In this document: positions 10,143 through 20,831 of the stretch, piece by piece
Position numbering within the stretch: the stretch's first letter is position 1
Layout: each line of letters opens with the position of its first letter
Assembly (NCBI GenBank): GCA_023374025.1
Contig: SIJG01000108.1
Location: forward strand, 158,303 to 222,302
Length of the DNA: 64,000 nucleotides
Origin: Heterodera schachtii
Taxonomy: Eukaryota > Nematoda > Chromadorea > Rhabditida > Heteroderidae
Direction of reading: 5' to 3'
Translations under genes and position numbers: made by a program
The notes under the pieces: model-generated
Databases searched by the model: none
The model's input: only the letters and a program-made list of their open reading frames with translations
Told to the model about the DNA's origin: nothing

Positions 10143-10700
10143 AAATCAAATGTGCAGCAAATGCAACAGGAGGGGGCACATCAAACAACGATGCGACAAA
10201 ATCCAGGCCTACCATCAAAATAAGAGGAAATTTCTTCCTAAAATCAACATGGTAATTTTGCCTGCGGCTTTCAAAAATCAAGGCAAATTTTTGGAGCCTT
10301 TGAAAGCGAAAATTTTGGTAAATGGAAAGCCAATCAAATTCAAACTGGACAGCGCAGCGGATGTCAATGTCATCAATGAAGCTGCATTCAAGGCAATCGG
10401 CCAACCAAAAGTTCAATATTGTCCAGAGGAGGCACTTATTTGACGGCACACGTTTCAAATTCATTGGCCGTGGAATCGCCAACTTCCAATTCAATGGGAC
10501 CCAAGCGGAACAACAATTTTATTTGGCCAAAAATGGAACACCAAATATTTTAGGTGTGGCTACGTTGGACCAATTTGGTTTCCTGGAAGAAATGAAGCGC
10601 CTGATCAATGCCTCGAATCCCAATCAAATTTCCTCCGAAATACCGGCCAAAATTAAGGACAAATTTCAACGGTTAAATGCGAAAATAAAAGGGGAGGGAG
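9979..10700 (+). CDS. Nucleocapsid zinc knuckles and aspartic protease of the LTR element
   Basis: Overlaps the end of gag in another frame. Two CCHC knuckles are visible: CFRCGELHWAQNCP and CSKCNRRGHIKQRC. These are followed by KFKLDSAADVNVINEAAF, a retropepsin-type D-S-A active site. From ~10440 the reading continues in the next frame (FIGRGIANFQFNGTQAEQQF, LGVATLDQFGFL), a typical protease C-terminal half. The region after 10700 is unrelated filler before the purine tract. Confidence 0.8.
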
Positions 10701-11106
10701 CCGTGGGCAGTAAAAATTTCGGCAAATTTCGCCCTGCCCTTCGCACACCGACTGTCACGGCCACGGAAAATACCTCAAATCACCGGAAATTCGGCACGAA
10801 ATCTCATCCGCCAAAGATTGGAGAATTCGTCTCCAGTCGACGACACAATTCAGTGGACTGGAACCCCGGAACAACCAACCAAAATAAGCAAAATTCAACC
10901 ACCAAAATCCAGGACAAATCGCATGGCAAATTTTGTGCCAATCAGCCAGACAAATTGAAGGAAAATCATCCGGGCAGTTATCTCCCGCAAATTGGCGCTA
11001 TTCAGCTATGCCACCGATGGCCGGATGATCATCTGGGATCGGACCCCAATAAATTGTCCCATGTGTGATCAATTTCAGGGCTGATCAGTAGAATTAAAAG
11101 GGGAGG

Positions 11107-11354
11107 TGTTGGGGCGACCCACAATTCAAATAATTGTTTATCATTGGGTCCGTTCTTTGACCGACCAATTATCGATTGTCCCCTTCCCATTAATTCCTTC
11201 CACTCATTTCCCCAATTCATTCTCTTTCCAATTTTGCCTTCGCATTGTCGCCCTCCTATTTTTGCTCCATTCCTCCGACCAAATTTAATTGTATTTTTAT
11301 TTTCCATTTTGTCTTCAATAAAAATATTTTATTGTGTTGTCCACCGGCACAACA
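11107..11354 (+). repeat. 3' LTR
   Basis: A 248-bp repeat, preceded by a purine-rich tract and followed by the target duplication tagtc. Confidence 0.95.
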
Positions 11355-11359
11355 TAGTC

Positions 11360-12090
11360 TTACTCAAACAAACAAATTAGAACACGACTCCATCCACTCT
11401 ATTGACAAAATAAAGCTGACCCGTTCAGGTGGAAATGAATAAATTGTCAGACAGTTGAATAGGTCCTGTCTGGAATTGTTGTTAAATTTTTGGGAAAAGA
11501 TAAAATTTATCGATTGTAATTGATTTTAAGATTTTTCCAAAATAAAATTTCAATTTTATAAATAGCCTGCATGTTTACTTTTTTAACTGCAAAAAAAATT
11601 ATTTTTAAAAAAACAAAAATTTTTTTACGGCTTTTTTCAAAATTTACAGTGTATGTTTTTTCTAATTATTGCCAGAATAGATTAGCAAAATTTGCTGAAA
11701 TGTTTTTCTATTAGAGTCATATTAAAGTTTTTAATTTATTTAAGGCACAAAATCAAGCCAGTTCACCGAAAAAAACCTGAAGTTTCTTGGGGAAGTGACG
11801 GACCATCGGATTTGATTGGCAAGCTCGCCGGGACGTTGGGCCCTTGCTTCTGCAGAGGAACAGCTTTTTTAAAGTGCGCGAAAAACATATTTTCCTTTTT
11901 ATTTTACAAGATTTTTCCAAGAACAGAGATTAAACATACAAACAGTAAAATATAAATTAAATTTTCAAGAATCCTCTTTAAAATTCTTTGGGCGCAACCA
12001 TCTATCTGTCCACTGAGTTGAAACAGTCCAACATTGGCCTGAAAAATAGTGTGTCGAAAATTTAGATATGTTTAACATTCAAAATTAGCC
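11360..12090 (-). other. Spacer with a possible 3' exon of the M41-like gene
   Basis: 11400-11770 is AT-rich and holds nothing recognisable. On the minus strand, 11850-11774 is bounded by ctctgcag and an AG/gttttt donor. It reads KQGPNVPASLPIKSDGPSLP, a plausible but unassigned exon. Confidence 0.3.
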
Positions 12091-12480
12091 ATTTAAATTC
12101 CCATCTCGAGGAATGGCGACCGAGTTCACCCGGCGCCGTTGCCGCTCATCAAGTGTCAGAACGGCTGGCGGGCCCAAATTAGCACAAAAATCACAATTTT
12201 TATGTACAAACTAACACCCTTAAAATTTAATTTGGGAACGGGTCGTTTAGGCGCCCAGATTTCTGCGCCAGCCCGAGTTTTTGGACATAAAAATGAACAA
12301 AACGAACTGCCATGCCAAGTACCTCTGAATCTCCCGACGATACATTTTCTTCTTGTGGAGCATCAGCGCGATGAGTGCCTGTACACAAAACCCAAAATCC
12401 ATCAGACCATGACTTGGAAATTCCTGTTTATTAATTGACCTCTCGTCCGAGTGCCTGGGGTCATCAAATTTAACACCCTT
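12090..12480 (-). other. Candidate C-terminal exons of the M41-like gene
   Basis: An exon-like frame at about 12392-12336, after a tgtacag acceptor, reads ALIALMLHKKKMYRREIQR and stops at a gtactt donor. It resembles the helical C-terminal part of M41 domains (repeated A...L...r..). Further open pieces are GVKFDDPRHSDER at ~12478-12440 and LTLDERQRRRVNSVAIPRDG at ~12160-12100. The splice phases were not fully reconciled, so these are candidates only. Confidence 0.4.
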
Positions 12481-12679
12481 AATTTGCCGCACATTTATTC
12501 CCAATTTTGTTTATTTATACAGAAAATTATAGAGGGCACGAAAATTAAGGTAAATATTTACCGAAGTTTAAATATTTTAAAAATACCGACGAAAAATTTT
12601 TGCATTTTTTGATAAACAGAATTAATTTTGCGGCTTTGTCTTTGATTTAGACACTCTTAGTTTTCCCGCCATATCAATT

Positions 12680-13383
12680 TTATTTTATACTTTTCATCTT
12701 ATTTGCCAATTTATTCCAATCACTTTGGTCACTTCCATGGCCAACGCTTGCCTCTGGCAGCATAATTTCAGCTGCTTTTCCTCCCAAATCGCAAGCCAAT
12801 TTGGACTTTAATTGGACCAGTGTGTAGGTCTCTTGTGTGAAGAACATTGTATGGCCATCGGACCCATCTGCTGGGTCAGGTTTGATACTGACCTATTTTC
12901 AAATAATTTCCAGCTGCATTTCAGCTCCTTTAAACCCATTTTTTCTGATCGAAATGATTTGTCTTGCTTCAATTCAAAACATTAAACATTGACTAAGAAA
13001 AGCAAATTTTGTTAAATCATAGGATTATTCTCAAACTTTTATAACTTGATTGAAAAAATCATTGATGGATAAAAGTTGAACTAATTAAGATACTAAAACT
13101 GTCAGAATCTTAGTGAAAACTTATCTGCTTAAGTCTTAGAGTTGTGTATCAAATTTTCGGATATTAAAAACTATTACCACTACAATATATTAAAAACAAT
13201 TTTTTTCAAAAAAAATTACCGATCTGACATGGTCAACACGATCATTGCTGAACCAGTTGACACCAGAATGCCACAATGTCCAATTTCATGTCCTGCAACG
13301 CGCACTGGCCGCTGGTCCAACACGATCATCGTTATGCGTAATTCGCGCTTGTAAATTGCGCGCCGTTGCCATCCAGCTAGCAT
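12680..13383 (-). CDS. Stand-alone M41 (FtsH-type) zinc metallopeptidase domain
   Basis: Exon 1 (13383-13220) starts with ATG and reads RPVRVAGHEIGHCGILVST, with the HEXXH zinc motif at 13290-13276. The donor is CG/gtaatt, phase 2. Exon 2 starts at 12887 after ggtcag, and the phase is kept. It reads IKPDPADGSDGHTMFF, then QLKSKLACDLGGKAAE and GHGSDQSDW. These match the M41 order HEAGH, then the P.G...G(Y/H)T strand, then LGGRAAE, then the third zinc ligand Asp in G...D. All three zinc ligands appear present. No AAA+ ATPase module is seen upstream: 13400-14200 is non-coding, and exon 1 has its own ATG only 31 codons before the zinc motif. This differs from true FtsH/AFG3/YME1 proteins. Exon 2 may splice onward at an AAAA/gtataa donor instead of ending at 12680. 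Confidence 0.7.
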
Positions 13384-14190
13384 TTTAAATTAGTTTTGCT
13401 AAAAACCGGAAGACGGATCAAGAAATCGCATTAATAAAAATTTCACACATTTATTTGAAAATTGATGAAAACTAGTAAAAAATAAGTGACAAGTCATTGC
13501 AACAACAAAAATGAGCCATTCAGGCTGATTCGAACATATAAGTAAAACTCGAAAAATTTGAATTTTCGAGTTTTTGTACGAATTCGGGTTCGGGGTAATG
13601 CCTTTGTTAAACTTTTGTTGCGAATTTTTACGGCCTAAATATAGAGATGCTGACATTTTCGTGAGCAGTAAAACCGTAAATCCAATGGAATTTTTTGGCA
13701 GTAAAATAAAGTGCATTTTTGGCAAAAATCCGATCCCCTGTCACCCCAACCAAACCAAGCTAAAAAATTGGAAATGTGGCGACAGGACATAAAAATTAAT
13801 CATAAATATTTTTTGATCACTTAACACCGTTTCAAAAAAATGAGATGAGCAAATAAATAGAGAGAGAGCAGAGAGAAAAAAACATCTCTCATTTTGGCGT
13901 ACTATTTCTTTATCTCTGTTAATTACAGGCCGACATTTGTCCGGGGTAGTAGTTAGAGCACACAAAAGGTCCGGGTACGGTAATGACGTCACCCAAGCCA
14001 AAAGGTATTGGCTTGGTCCCAAACCTATTGCAAGGGTGTAGGCCATCTGAGCGCCAGCTGTTGGCAGCCTGCCAGGGCCATCGGAGCGCCAGGCCAACTG
14101 AGGCCCAGAACCCAAACCTATTGCAGGGGTGCGCGACTTTTTTCCAAACCCAAACCTTTTTAAGGGGGTGCGCGACTTTTTTTGTAAATT
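13384..14190. other. Intergenic with dispersed repeat fragments
   Basis: 13540-13760 holds a dispersed repeat (ttttcgagtttttgtacgaattcggg), also seen at 14755, 26820, 27775, 30180 and 52985. 13855-13900 is gagagaga-rich. 14010-14180 holds several ccaaacctattgcaaggg phrases in a short tandem. No gene. Confidence 0.5.
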
Positions 14191-14204
14191 TTTTATTCGA
14201 AAAA

Positions 14205-14650
14205 CTCTGCCGCATGCAACCGGACTCGAACTTTTGGTCTGCCACCAAACCCAACACACAACCACTCGGCCATGAGATCACTTGCCAGAAAAGGATAAAT
14301 GTCCACTATATGCTGCAAAGATGATGACGTCACTAGTGCGAGGGGTAATGTAGTCCGGTGAAAATCGCAATAAATTAGCCGCAGGCAAGTGGCCTCGAAC
14401 TTTTGGTCTGCCACCACCCCAACAAACCACTCGGCCATGAGACCTGTTGCCAGAAAAAAGATAATTGTCCATTATATGCTGCAAAGACGATGACGTCATC
14501 ACTGCGAAGGGTACTGTAGTCCGGTGAAAAACTCCAATAAATTAGCCGCAGGCTAGCGGACTCGAACTTTTGCTCTGCCACCAACCCAACACACTACCAC
14601 TCGGCCACGAGACCACTTGCCAGAAAAAGGATAATTGTCCACTATACGGA
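14205..14650 (-). repeat. Tandem trimer of a tRNA-derived SINE
   Basis: Three units are spaced 169 and 167 bp apart, each with a ctcgaac tag (at 14225, 14394 and 14561). On the minus strand each unit has an A box like TGGCCGAGTGG and a B box like GTTCGAGTCCG, about 50 nt apart, as in Ser/Leu-type tRNAs. A shared tail contains gatgacgtcat and cggactacagta. The units are diverged, so they are older than the LTR element. Confidence 0.8.
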
Positions 14651-15049
14651 ACGTCAAATATAAAAGATTGAATTTGCTTATTGCGCTAAAAAACCGCCGC
14701 ACACTCGACTACGACGGCCAGTAGGTGGTGCGAGACTACGGGCTTTCGATTAAAAGCTCTGGATCGAATTTTTGTTCGAATTCGGGTTCGGGATTCGTTA
14801 TTTTGCAAAATAAATGTCATATTCGTGATCAGCGCCACAAATTACCCTAGAAAAATTATTTAAAATGTCTTTTGAGTGCTTTTTATAGTGCGGTCACTTG
14901 AGTCCCAGCTGAATTTGGCCCTCCAATTCCGGCACTTTTTCAGCTTAAAAAAGGGCAAGCGCGCCCCTAATTCTATTTTTCCTACCCATTTCTAGCCTTT
15001 TTACATCGATTCTGACCGTTTTTAAACAATTTTGAGTTTGGGCCCTATG

Positions 15050-15910
15050 ACCGATATTTACCGAAATTGATCAGAAAAGTGATCCCAACGTTTCTTTGTC
15101 TAAGAATCCCCTCGTAAATGAAAAAACAATTTTTTTCAAATTTAGGGAAAATTTCCGCCGCTTCGAAGTGCTCGTGTTCCAATCGCCGATTGTACGAATA
15201 ATGCTCGAAATTTTGAACATCACCGTGTTTATGGTGAACAAACAAAAAATTTTTTTAAAGTTTCCTAATTTGGCATTGTGTTTCAGGAGCTGAGCAGTCG
15301 TAAGCATATGTACTTCCAAATATCCAATTTTTCTGCAATGATTTCCATGTTTATTGGCTCCTACAGCTCCGGCCTTCGCTGTTGCACGAATATCGGCACG
15401 TCTCACATTTTTTTAAATGAAATAATTATGGGAAAAATTCGATTTTTTCAGTTTTTTGCTGCTCTTCCGTATCGTTGACTTCTGCCAACTGTTTTGGTCG
15501 GTGCAAAAGTTTGTCGGGCATTATCGACATGGTGCCGAGCATATCGCATGATCCCGCCAAATTGCCCTCTTCGGCAGTGGCACAATGTGAGCAGCGGGAA
15601 AAGGTGGCACAATTATTTATTGGCACTTTTAAATTCCCATTCATTTCTCCCCACGGTTTACATTTGCTTTTTGCTCTGTGTCGAGATGCTTTTCGTCTCT
15701 TTGTTGGCCACCTTTTGCTTCCAACCATCGCGCTGTGCCTTTTTTGACAAGCATCGCAAACGGAATGCCATTGCCGACGGGGAATGTGCCGAAGACGGAT
15801 GTGTCAGCGATGTTGAAGCCGGAAGTGGTGCCGAGGACGGGGATGAACTGTTGGATGAAGACAACATTGAGCAGCAGCAGCAGCACTTGAGAAGTGATGA
15901 ATCAGAGTGA
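15050..15910 (+). CDS. Organic solute transporter alpha (OST-alpha/TMEM184)-like membrane protein
   Basis: Exons read by phase: ..-15113 (IRKVIPTFLCLRIP), 15146-15233 (NFRRFEVLVFQSPIVRIM, then EILNITVFM) and 15287-~15397 (ELSSRKHMYFQISNFSAMIS, MFIGSYSSGL). The next exon is from ~15450 (FLLLFRIVDFCQLFWSVQKF), and the last segment is hydrophobic (YICFLLCVEMLFVSLLATFC) then RKRNA. It ends with an acidic tail of about 50 residues (DEDNIEQQQQHLRSDESE) at 15910. The LQ.PIVR motif, the alternation of hydrophobic helices and the FR..D..Q..W..Q.F block fit the OST-alpha family, which moves steroids/bile acids at the plasma membrane. Two frame changes (near 15515 and 15630) are needed to keep all blocks, so it may be decayed. 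The 5' end was not found. Confidence 0.5.
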
Positions 15911-16680
15911 TAAGCAAAATGTTGTGATCGGGAAAAAGTGATCGAAATTTCGTTTTATTTATTTTTTCGCCAAATTTACTCATAATTAAAAGACCATTCT
16001 TAAAAAAGCTGTGGTTATTTTTCAATATTCTCTTCATAATTAAGGCTTTATGTTTGATTGACTAAAACTTGCACAAATGCTAGTCAAAATTTTCTATCTC
16101 TTCATTTAAAATGGGACTTTATGCACTTTGGTTAAGCTGCCAATTATCTGACAAAAAAAGAAAATTTAAAATCCGGGCCGGTGGTTTGGAAACTTGAATT
16201 TTGGTACTTATGCATTTTACAGATCATAAAAAATAAATTATTTTTTAAATCATATAAAAAAGTTTTTAGTGGGTTTTAGGGGTCGCTGATTACGAATCTG
16301 ACATTTAGGTTTATTTGTAGGTGGCACACAAAGACTTCTTCCCTTACTTATTTGCGATTCCGGTACTAACCGCTGCGTTTAAGTCCTTCTCCCACCCACC
16401 CCCTCTAGGGTATGTCCATTAATATTAATTCTTATTGGGTTCATAAAGCCATACATATTATTAAATTATTATAGCACATAAAATTGACAAAAATATGGTA
16501 ACAATAGAGCAAAAATTACAATTAACAACATTGGAACATTGCCACTGTTCGGTACCCTCGACCTAGGACGATCGGCATCGGACAGTTTTGCTGTTCCAAC
16601 ACAAAAATTACAATAATTACATTAAAAAAGTAATATCAACACCGCATAAATTACAATAGTGATATAATAACACCTAATAA
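15911..16680. other. Intergenic; flank repeated downstream of Lon copy 2
   Basis: 16360-16600 (gcgtttaagt, ccactgttcggtacc, tgctgttcc) matches 23420-23620, suggesting a duplicated flank. There is no gene. Confidence 0.5.
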
Positions 16681-16876
16681 GGGGACCGGTAAATTGGACA
16701 CCGGAAAATTGGACACCAGAAAATTGGACACCAAGCGGAAAAATGGACACCGCCGGAATTTTGGACACTAAAGGAACACCGGAAAATTGGACACTAAGAC
16801 CCCCTTTTAAAAAAATTCAAGAATTAAGTGAAAAATAAATTTTGAGTAGAATAAATGGGTTAATGCATTAAGGCAC

Positions 16877-18813
16877 TTAGAGTGGATCAGGCATTCGATA
16901 GGCAATTGCCCTCAAATATTGGAGGGGATGACGATCGGCACGCGTTGCAAATATTTCCCGAAGATTTTCATCTTGCTCAATATAAAGCTGTTTGCGCTTC
17001 ATTCCTTTCCCTCTAACTCCGAACGCAGGATTTATTTCATATTCAGCCATTTGTCGTTGCCAATATTGGTCTTCTTTCCGAATAACGCGGAGGAATTCAC
17101 TCAAACGTGGCGATTGTGATCGAAACAATGAGTTAAGGTTGCGATGCCAAGCTTCGACACTGTTATTCGTACGAACCAAGTCGTCTTGTAAACTAATTCA
17201 AATTTTTCATGTTTGACAGAAATTAAATACCGTTCACACATGTTCCAAATATTCATTGGGAACAATGCCCGACGATTCTGAAAGCCTTCATCTTGAATCC
17301 AATTTCGGATGTGCTGGTCAACAAAACCATAAGCACCATATTCTGCCTGTTGATCAAACTCATCAATTGGCTCCACCTCCATAACAGCTTGACAACCAAT
17401 CCAATTTAAAATTAAATAATGCACAAGCTCTAAGTAAAAATTTATATTCAGAAATTAACCAAATTTTTACCCTCAACTTCCTCATTGTTTGGAAAATCAT
17501 GGAGCAATAGGCAAAAATGATTATAGAGTGGTCCGCCCGGAGGTACATAAGCCAAAGCAAAAAGGCTTTTAATTTTAATTCTTTGCTGCTCATTTTCCAA
17601 AAATTGGGTGTTAAGATTTGGCAATCGTTGCAATTTGCGATAAACGCACTGCGCAAAATGAAACAAACACCCAGACCGTTCGGCATTCGGAAAAACCTTT
17701 AAATTCTCTTTATAAAACAAAATTAACATATATTTTACCCGATTAACAGCATTAAATGCGCTTGATTCAAAATCCATCATGAATGTTTGTGGGTGCCAAT
17801 CAGCAACATGCTGAGTCACTGATTGAAACATCTGATTGTGTTAATTTAAAGCAATTAATTTACAAATTGACTAACAGTTGAATAAGTATTCTCGGATTTT
17901 GATCGCAAAAGCCCATAAATACAAGGAACAGCGATCTTATCCACCAAAACAGAAACCGTGTAAATTTGAGTGAAATGGGCCGGAGCACACTAAACAATCA
18001 ATTTCTGTAAGTTTAAAATTGAATAGTTGACACCTTAAAAGTCCCATCGATTGCCGCATGCTGCCCAAACCGTGCCAAAAGGTTTCTTCCAGATTCGGTA
18101 GCAAAAACCAACATCCGGAGATTATCGACAAATCCATCAAAGACAAAGTTTGCCCGAAGATTTTCGGGAATTTGAATTTGTGCGCTATCGGCCAAATCAA
18201 GCTGATCATCACCCCTTTCGCCCCGTTCTTGGACAACGTAATTTCTGTAGTTCCTTGCCAGACTCGAAGAAGAGGGTCCAGCAATAATGGCTTCAAATGG
18301 CATATTCTCACGAACATTGGCAATTGCTTGTCTTGTTGGCAATGGATTTTGTGAAGCGGCTTGTTGCCGAAGTCTCATTTGTGCTTCTCTGATCTTTATT
18401 TCAGAAATATTCAATGATATATTTTCCGATTAAACGTGCCGATTCATCCGTCTGCCCATGGCAATGTCCCGCATTTGTTTTTCTCCCAATCTTATATCTG
18501 CCTTGCTCATCCCGATGCCAATCTGATCGAACATGAAGCCTCGCTGGACAATAAATTTTACCAGTTGGGCCTCGAAAAATGCAGCGATAGAATTCCAAAT
18601 CTCAAATTCATTATGAAATAAAATATTATTTAATTTAATACTGGGATCCGATCGACTCATTTTGTCAAATCCATATTCATATCCATCTCGCTCAAGAATT
18701 GTCTTCTTTTTTGATGATGTCTTTTCTCGAAATGATTGTTGTTCCTCCAAATCTTGTTGATCGCCTGCTTCAGATCCATCGCCATGTAATTCGCCTTCCT
18801 CTCCAGATGACAT
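16877..18813 (-). CDS. FLYWCH/MULE transposase, multi-exon, probably still near intact
   Basis: The ATG at 18813 starts MSSGEEGELHGDGSEAGDQQ. A FLYWCH-type zinc finger follows (GYEYGFDKMSRSDP, then a ~40-nt intron, then FYRCIFRGPTGKIYCPARLH and H.H). The MULE DDE domain shows AAIDGTFK at ~18040, MMDFESSAFNAVNRV and GCLFHFAQCVYRKLQ. The C-terminal part has RTNNSVEAWHRNLNSLF and ends near 16877 (AYRMPDPL). The pieces lie in different frames separated by short introns, for example one ending gtaaaatata and another tttgag. Catalyses transposition in the nucleus. The first catalytic Asp (DGTF) and the second (DFE) are visible. Confidence 0.8.
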
Positions 18814-18815
18814 TG

Positions 18816-18985
18816 CCAAAAATGCACCAAAAATGGGGGGTGATTGATCAATGTGCCAAAAAATGCACCAAAAATGGGGGGTGACTGATCAATGTGCCAA
18901 AAAATGCACCAAAAATGGGGGGTGACTGATCAATGTGCCAAAAAATGCACCAAAAATGGGATGATGATTAATCAATGTGTCAAAT
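18816..18985 (-). repeat. ~49-bp tandem repeat before the transposase start
   Basis: Four units of ccaaaaa(a)tgcaccaaaa plus ggggggtga(t/c)tgatcaatg directly abut the transposase ATG, so they form its 5' leader or promoter. The units diverge with distance from the gene. Confidence 0.85.
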
Positions 18986-19335
18986 AATGCACGAAAAATG
19001 GGTAATAAAACTTTTTCTTTATGAATGATATGATGTTTTTCTTCTCCTGCTGATGTTACAAAAATAATAACAAATTCATTTCCATATTATTTACGCTTAT
19101 AAACAACATATGTGCAGATTAAGATAAAGATCTTTTAGGCCAAGCCAAAATTTTTGTTTAGTAATATATTTTGTTTATTTTAATTTTTATTTACAACAGT
19201 GTCCAATTTTCCGGTGTCCAAATTTCCATTGGTGTCCAATTTTCTAGTGTCCAATTTTCGGTGTCCAATTTTCTGGTGTCCAATTTTCTGGTGTCCAATT
19301 TTCTGGTGTCCAATTTACCGGGAGCCCCTAATAAC

Positions 19336-19499
19336 GGCGGAACAGCGCCATTGTTCGGTGCCGATCTGCCTAGGTCGAGGGTACGCGAGCAGTGGCGCTG
19401 TTCCATTGTTGTTAGATAATTATAACGACAATGGAACAGCGCCACTGCTCGCGTACCCTCGACCTAGGCCGATCGGCACCGAACAGCGTTGCTGTTCCC
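19336..19499. repeat. ~164-bp near-perfect palindrome
   Basis: Arms of about 70 bp, starting ggaacagcgccattgttcgg and closing ccgaacagcgttgctgttcc, surround a short gttagataattataac centre. Single-arm relatives lie at 16530-16600 and 23560-23620. It lies directly outside the right end of the MULE. It can form a cruciform. Confidence 0.85.
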
Positions 19500-20831
19500 A
19501 CACTTAATAACAATTATGCACAATTCTTTCTCTTTCCAGTCCTTGTCCTTCGTTCGTTTTCCTCCGGCTGAGATCTCCTCAAAGTTCCGTCGGTTCCCTT
19601 CGGGCAGCACCAAGGTATTGCATGTGCGCGTCGCAGGCGGCCTTTTTCTTCTCTGGGATTGACCCAACAGGCACAAGTGCTCCATACAGTGCCACTTGAC
19701 CCGTATTGCGCAGTTTGGATTTGGCCCCTCTTGCCAGTGAGATGAAGGCCATCCCTCCTGCCAGGCCGCCGGATGGACCAGACTTATTGTAGCCGGCCTT
19801 CAAAAAACATTTAAATTTTAAATATTATATTGGTTAAATAAACAAAAAATTCAGGTGCGTGTGCTCTTCGAAACATGGAAGAGAGGAACATTTGAACGGA
19901 GTGCTGCAGCAATTTGCGTCAGCAAAACAAGTAGGTCCCAGGATTTTATTTTTTTGGCGGGGGAGAAAAAGGGTACAGCCTTGAACGACCTACCCTTTTA
20001 TGCTTTTCATATCACCGTTTTTGTAATCACAAAAGGGAATAAATCTCATTTTAAAATAGCCGAAAATTGGGTTTTTTCTCGCCAATTTTTAATTAAAAAA
20101 ATTAAAAAGGCAACACTTAAAAACCAAAAAACCAACCATCGACACCACGTTCATGTGGAGGCGCGCTTTGTCAAATTAGGTGTTTTTTCCTTGCGCATAA
20201 GTATTTTTGCGGCGCCGTATGCATTCTGGAGCGAACACATTGCATTGGTGTAAAATGAGCCGCCACCGCCGGTGTAGAAGCAAGTTCCCCTCTCTGAGCG
20301 GCTGTTGAAAGGGTCGGCTTTTGCCACCTCGAAGTACATCAGGCCGCCATCGCTTCCGCTTCTTGCCAAGCCGACAGAAACTCCAACAGTTTTGCACAGA
20401 CTAAAGTTTTTTATAAAATTAATTTTATATTTTAAAAATGTTTTATAAAGTTACCAGAAAAAATTTGTGAATTTTTTCATAAATTTTATCCTCTGAAGGG
20501 GCGGAAGCAACTTGATAAATTTTTTAATTGTTCATTTCATGGAATCCCAACTTTGCCGTCTCTCTGTGGTTGGCAGAAATCACGAGCCGTTGTTGATTTG
20601 GTGGGGGGTGCACTTCATTTCCCCTGCCCCCCCCCCTACACATTAAAAAGAAATCTTGACAAAAAAAAATTTTGCGGCGCAACCGATGTACGACAAGTTT
20701 GACCAAATTTGTCACTGACACGGAAAGCAACACTGTATGCCTTATCCAAGGAGGGGAATGGGGCAGGTGCAAACTCCCTCCGAAAATTAAAATTTTCACG
20801 AACAAAAGTCGGTCTCTATTAATCACAACAG

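Larger units (their letters stand above)
8850..11354 (+). mobile_element. Complete short LTR retrotransposon (gag-protease only)
   Basis: Flanking 5-bp target duplications are tagtc at 8845-8849 and 11355-11359. Near-identical LTRs lie at 8850-9096 and 11107-11354, both starting tgttggggcgaccc and ending cacaaca. A primer-binding site (tggcgacgcccgaac) follows the 5' LTR, and a purine tract (aaaaggggagg) precedes the 3' LTR. The internal region is only ~2.0 kb and encodes gag plus an aspartic protease, with no reverse transcriptase or integrase. It is therefore non-autonomous, presumably mobilised by a related element. LTR near identity implies recent insertion. Confidence 0.95.
16681..19326 (-). 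mobile_element. Mutator-like (MULE) DNA transposon with subterminal repeats
   Basis: Flanked by 8-bp cctaataa (16673-16680 and 19327-19334). The ends are inverted: ggggaccggtaaattggaca on the left and, as reverse complement, ggctcccggtaaattggaca on the right. Each end carries 5-7 copies of a short ttggacacc(gg/ag)aaaa repeat, in opposite orientation, which are probably transposase-binding sites. The interior encodes a MULE-type transposase on the minus strand. Confidence 0.9.

Noticed and set aside
13741..14584. Overlapping minus-strand ORFs of 69-174 codons
   Set aside because: They run through SINE and short tandem repeats, repeat the same words (WPSG, SSLQHI) and show no gene-like feature.
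14205..14650. Functional tRNA genes
   Set aside because: A and B boxes are present, but acceptor stems and anticodon arms do not pair, and the tails are shared as in SINEs.
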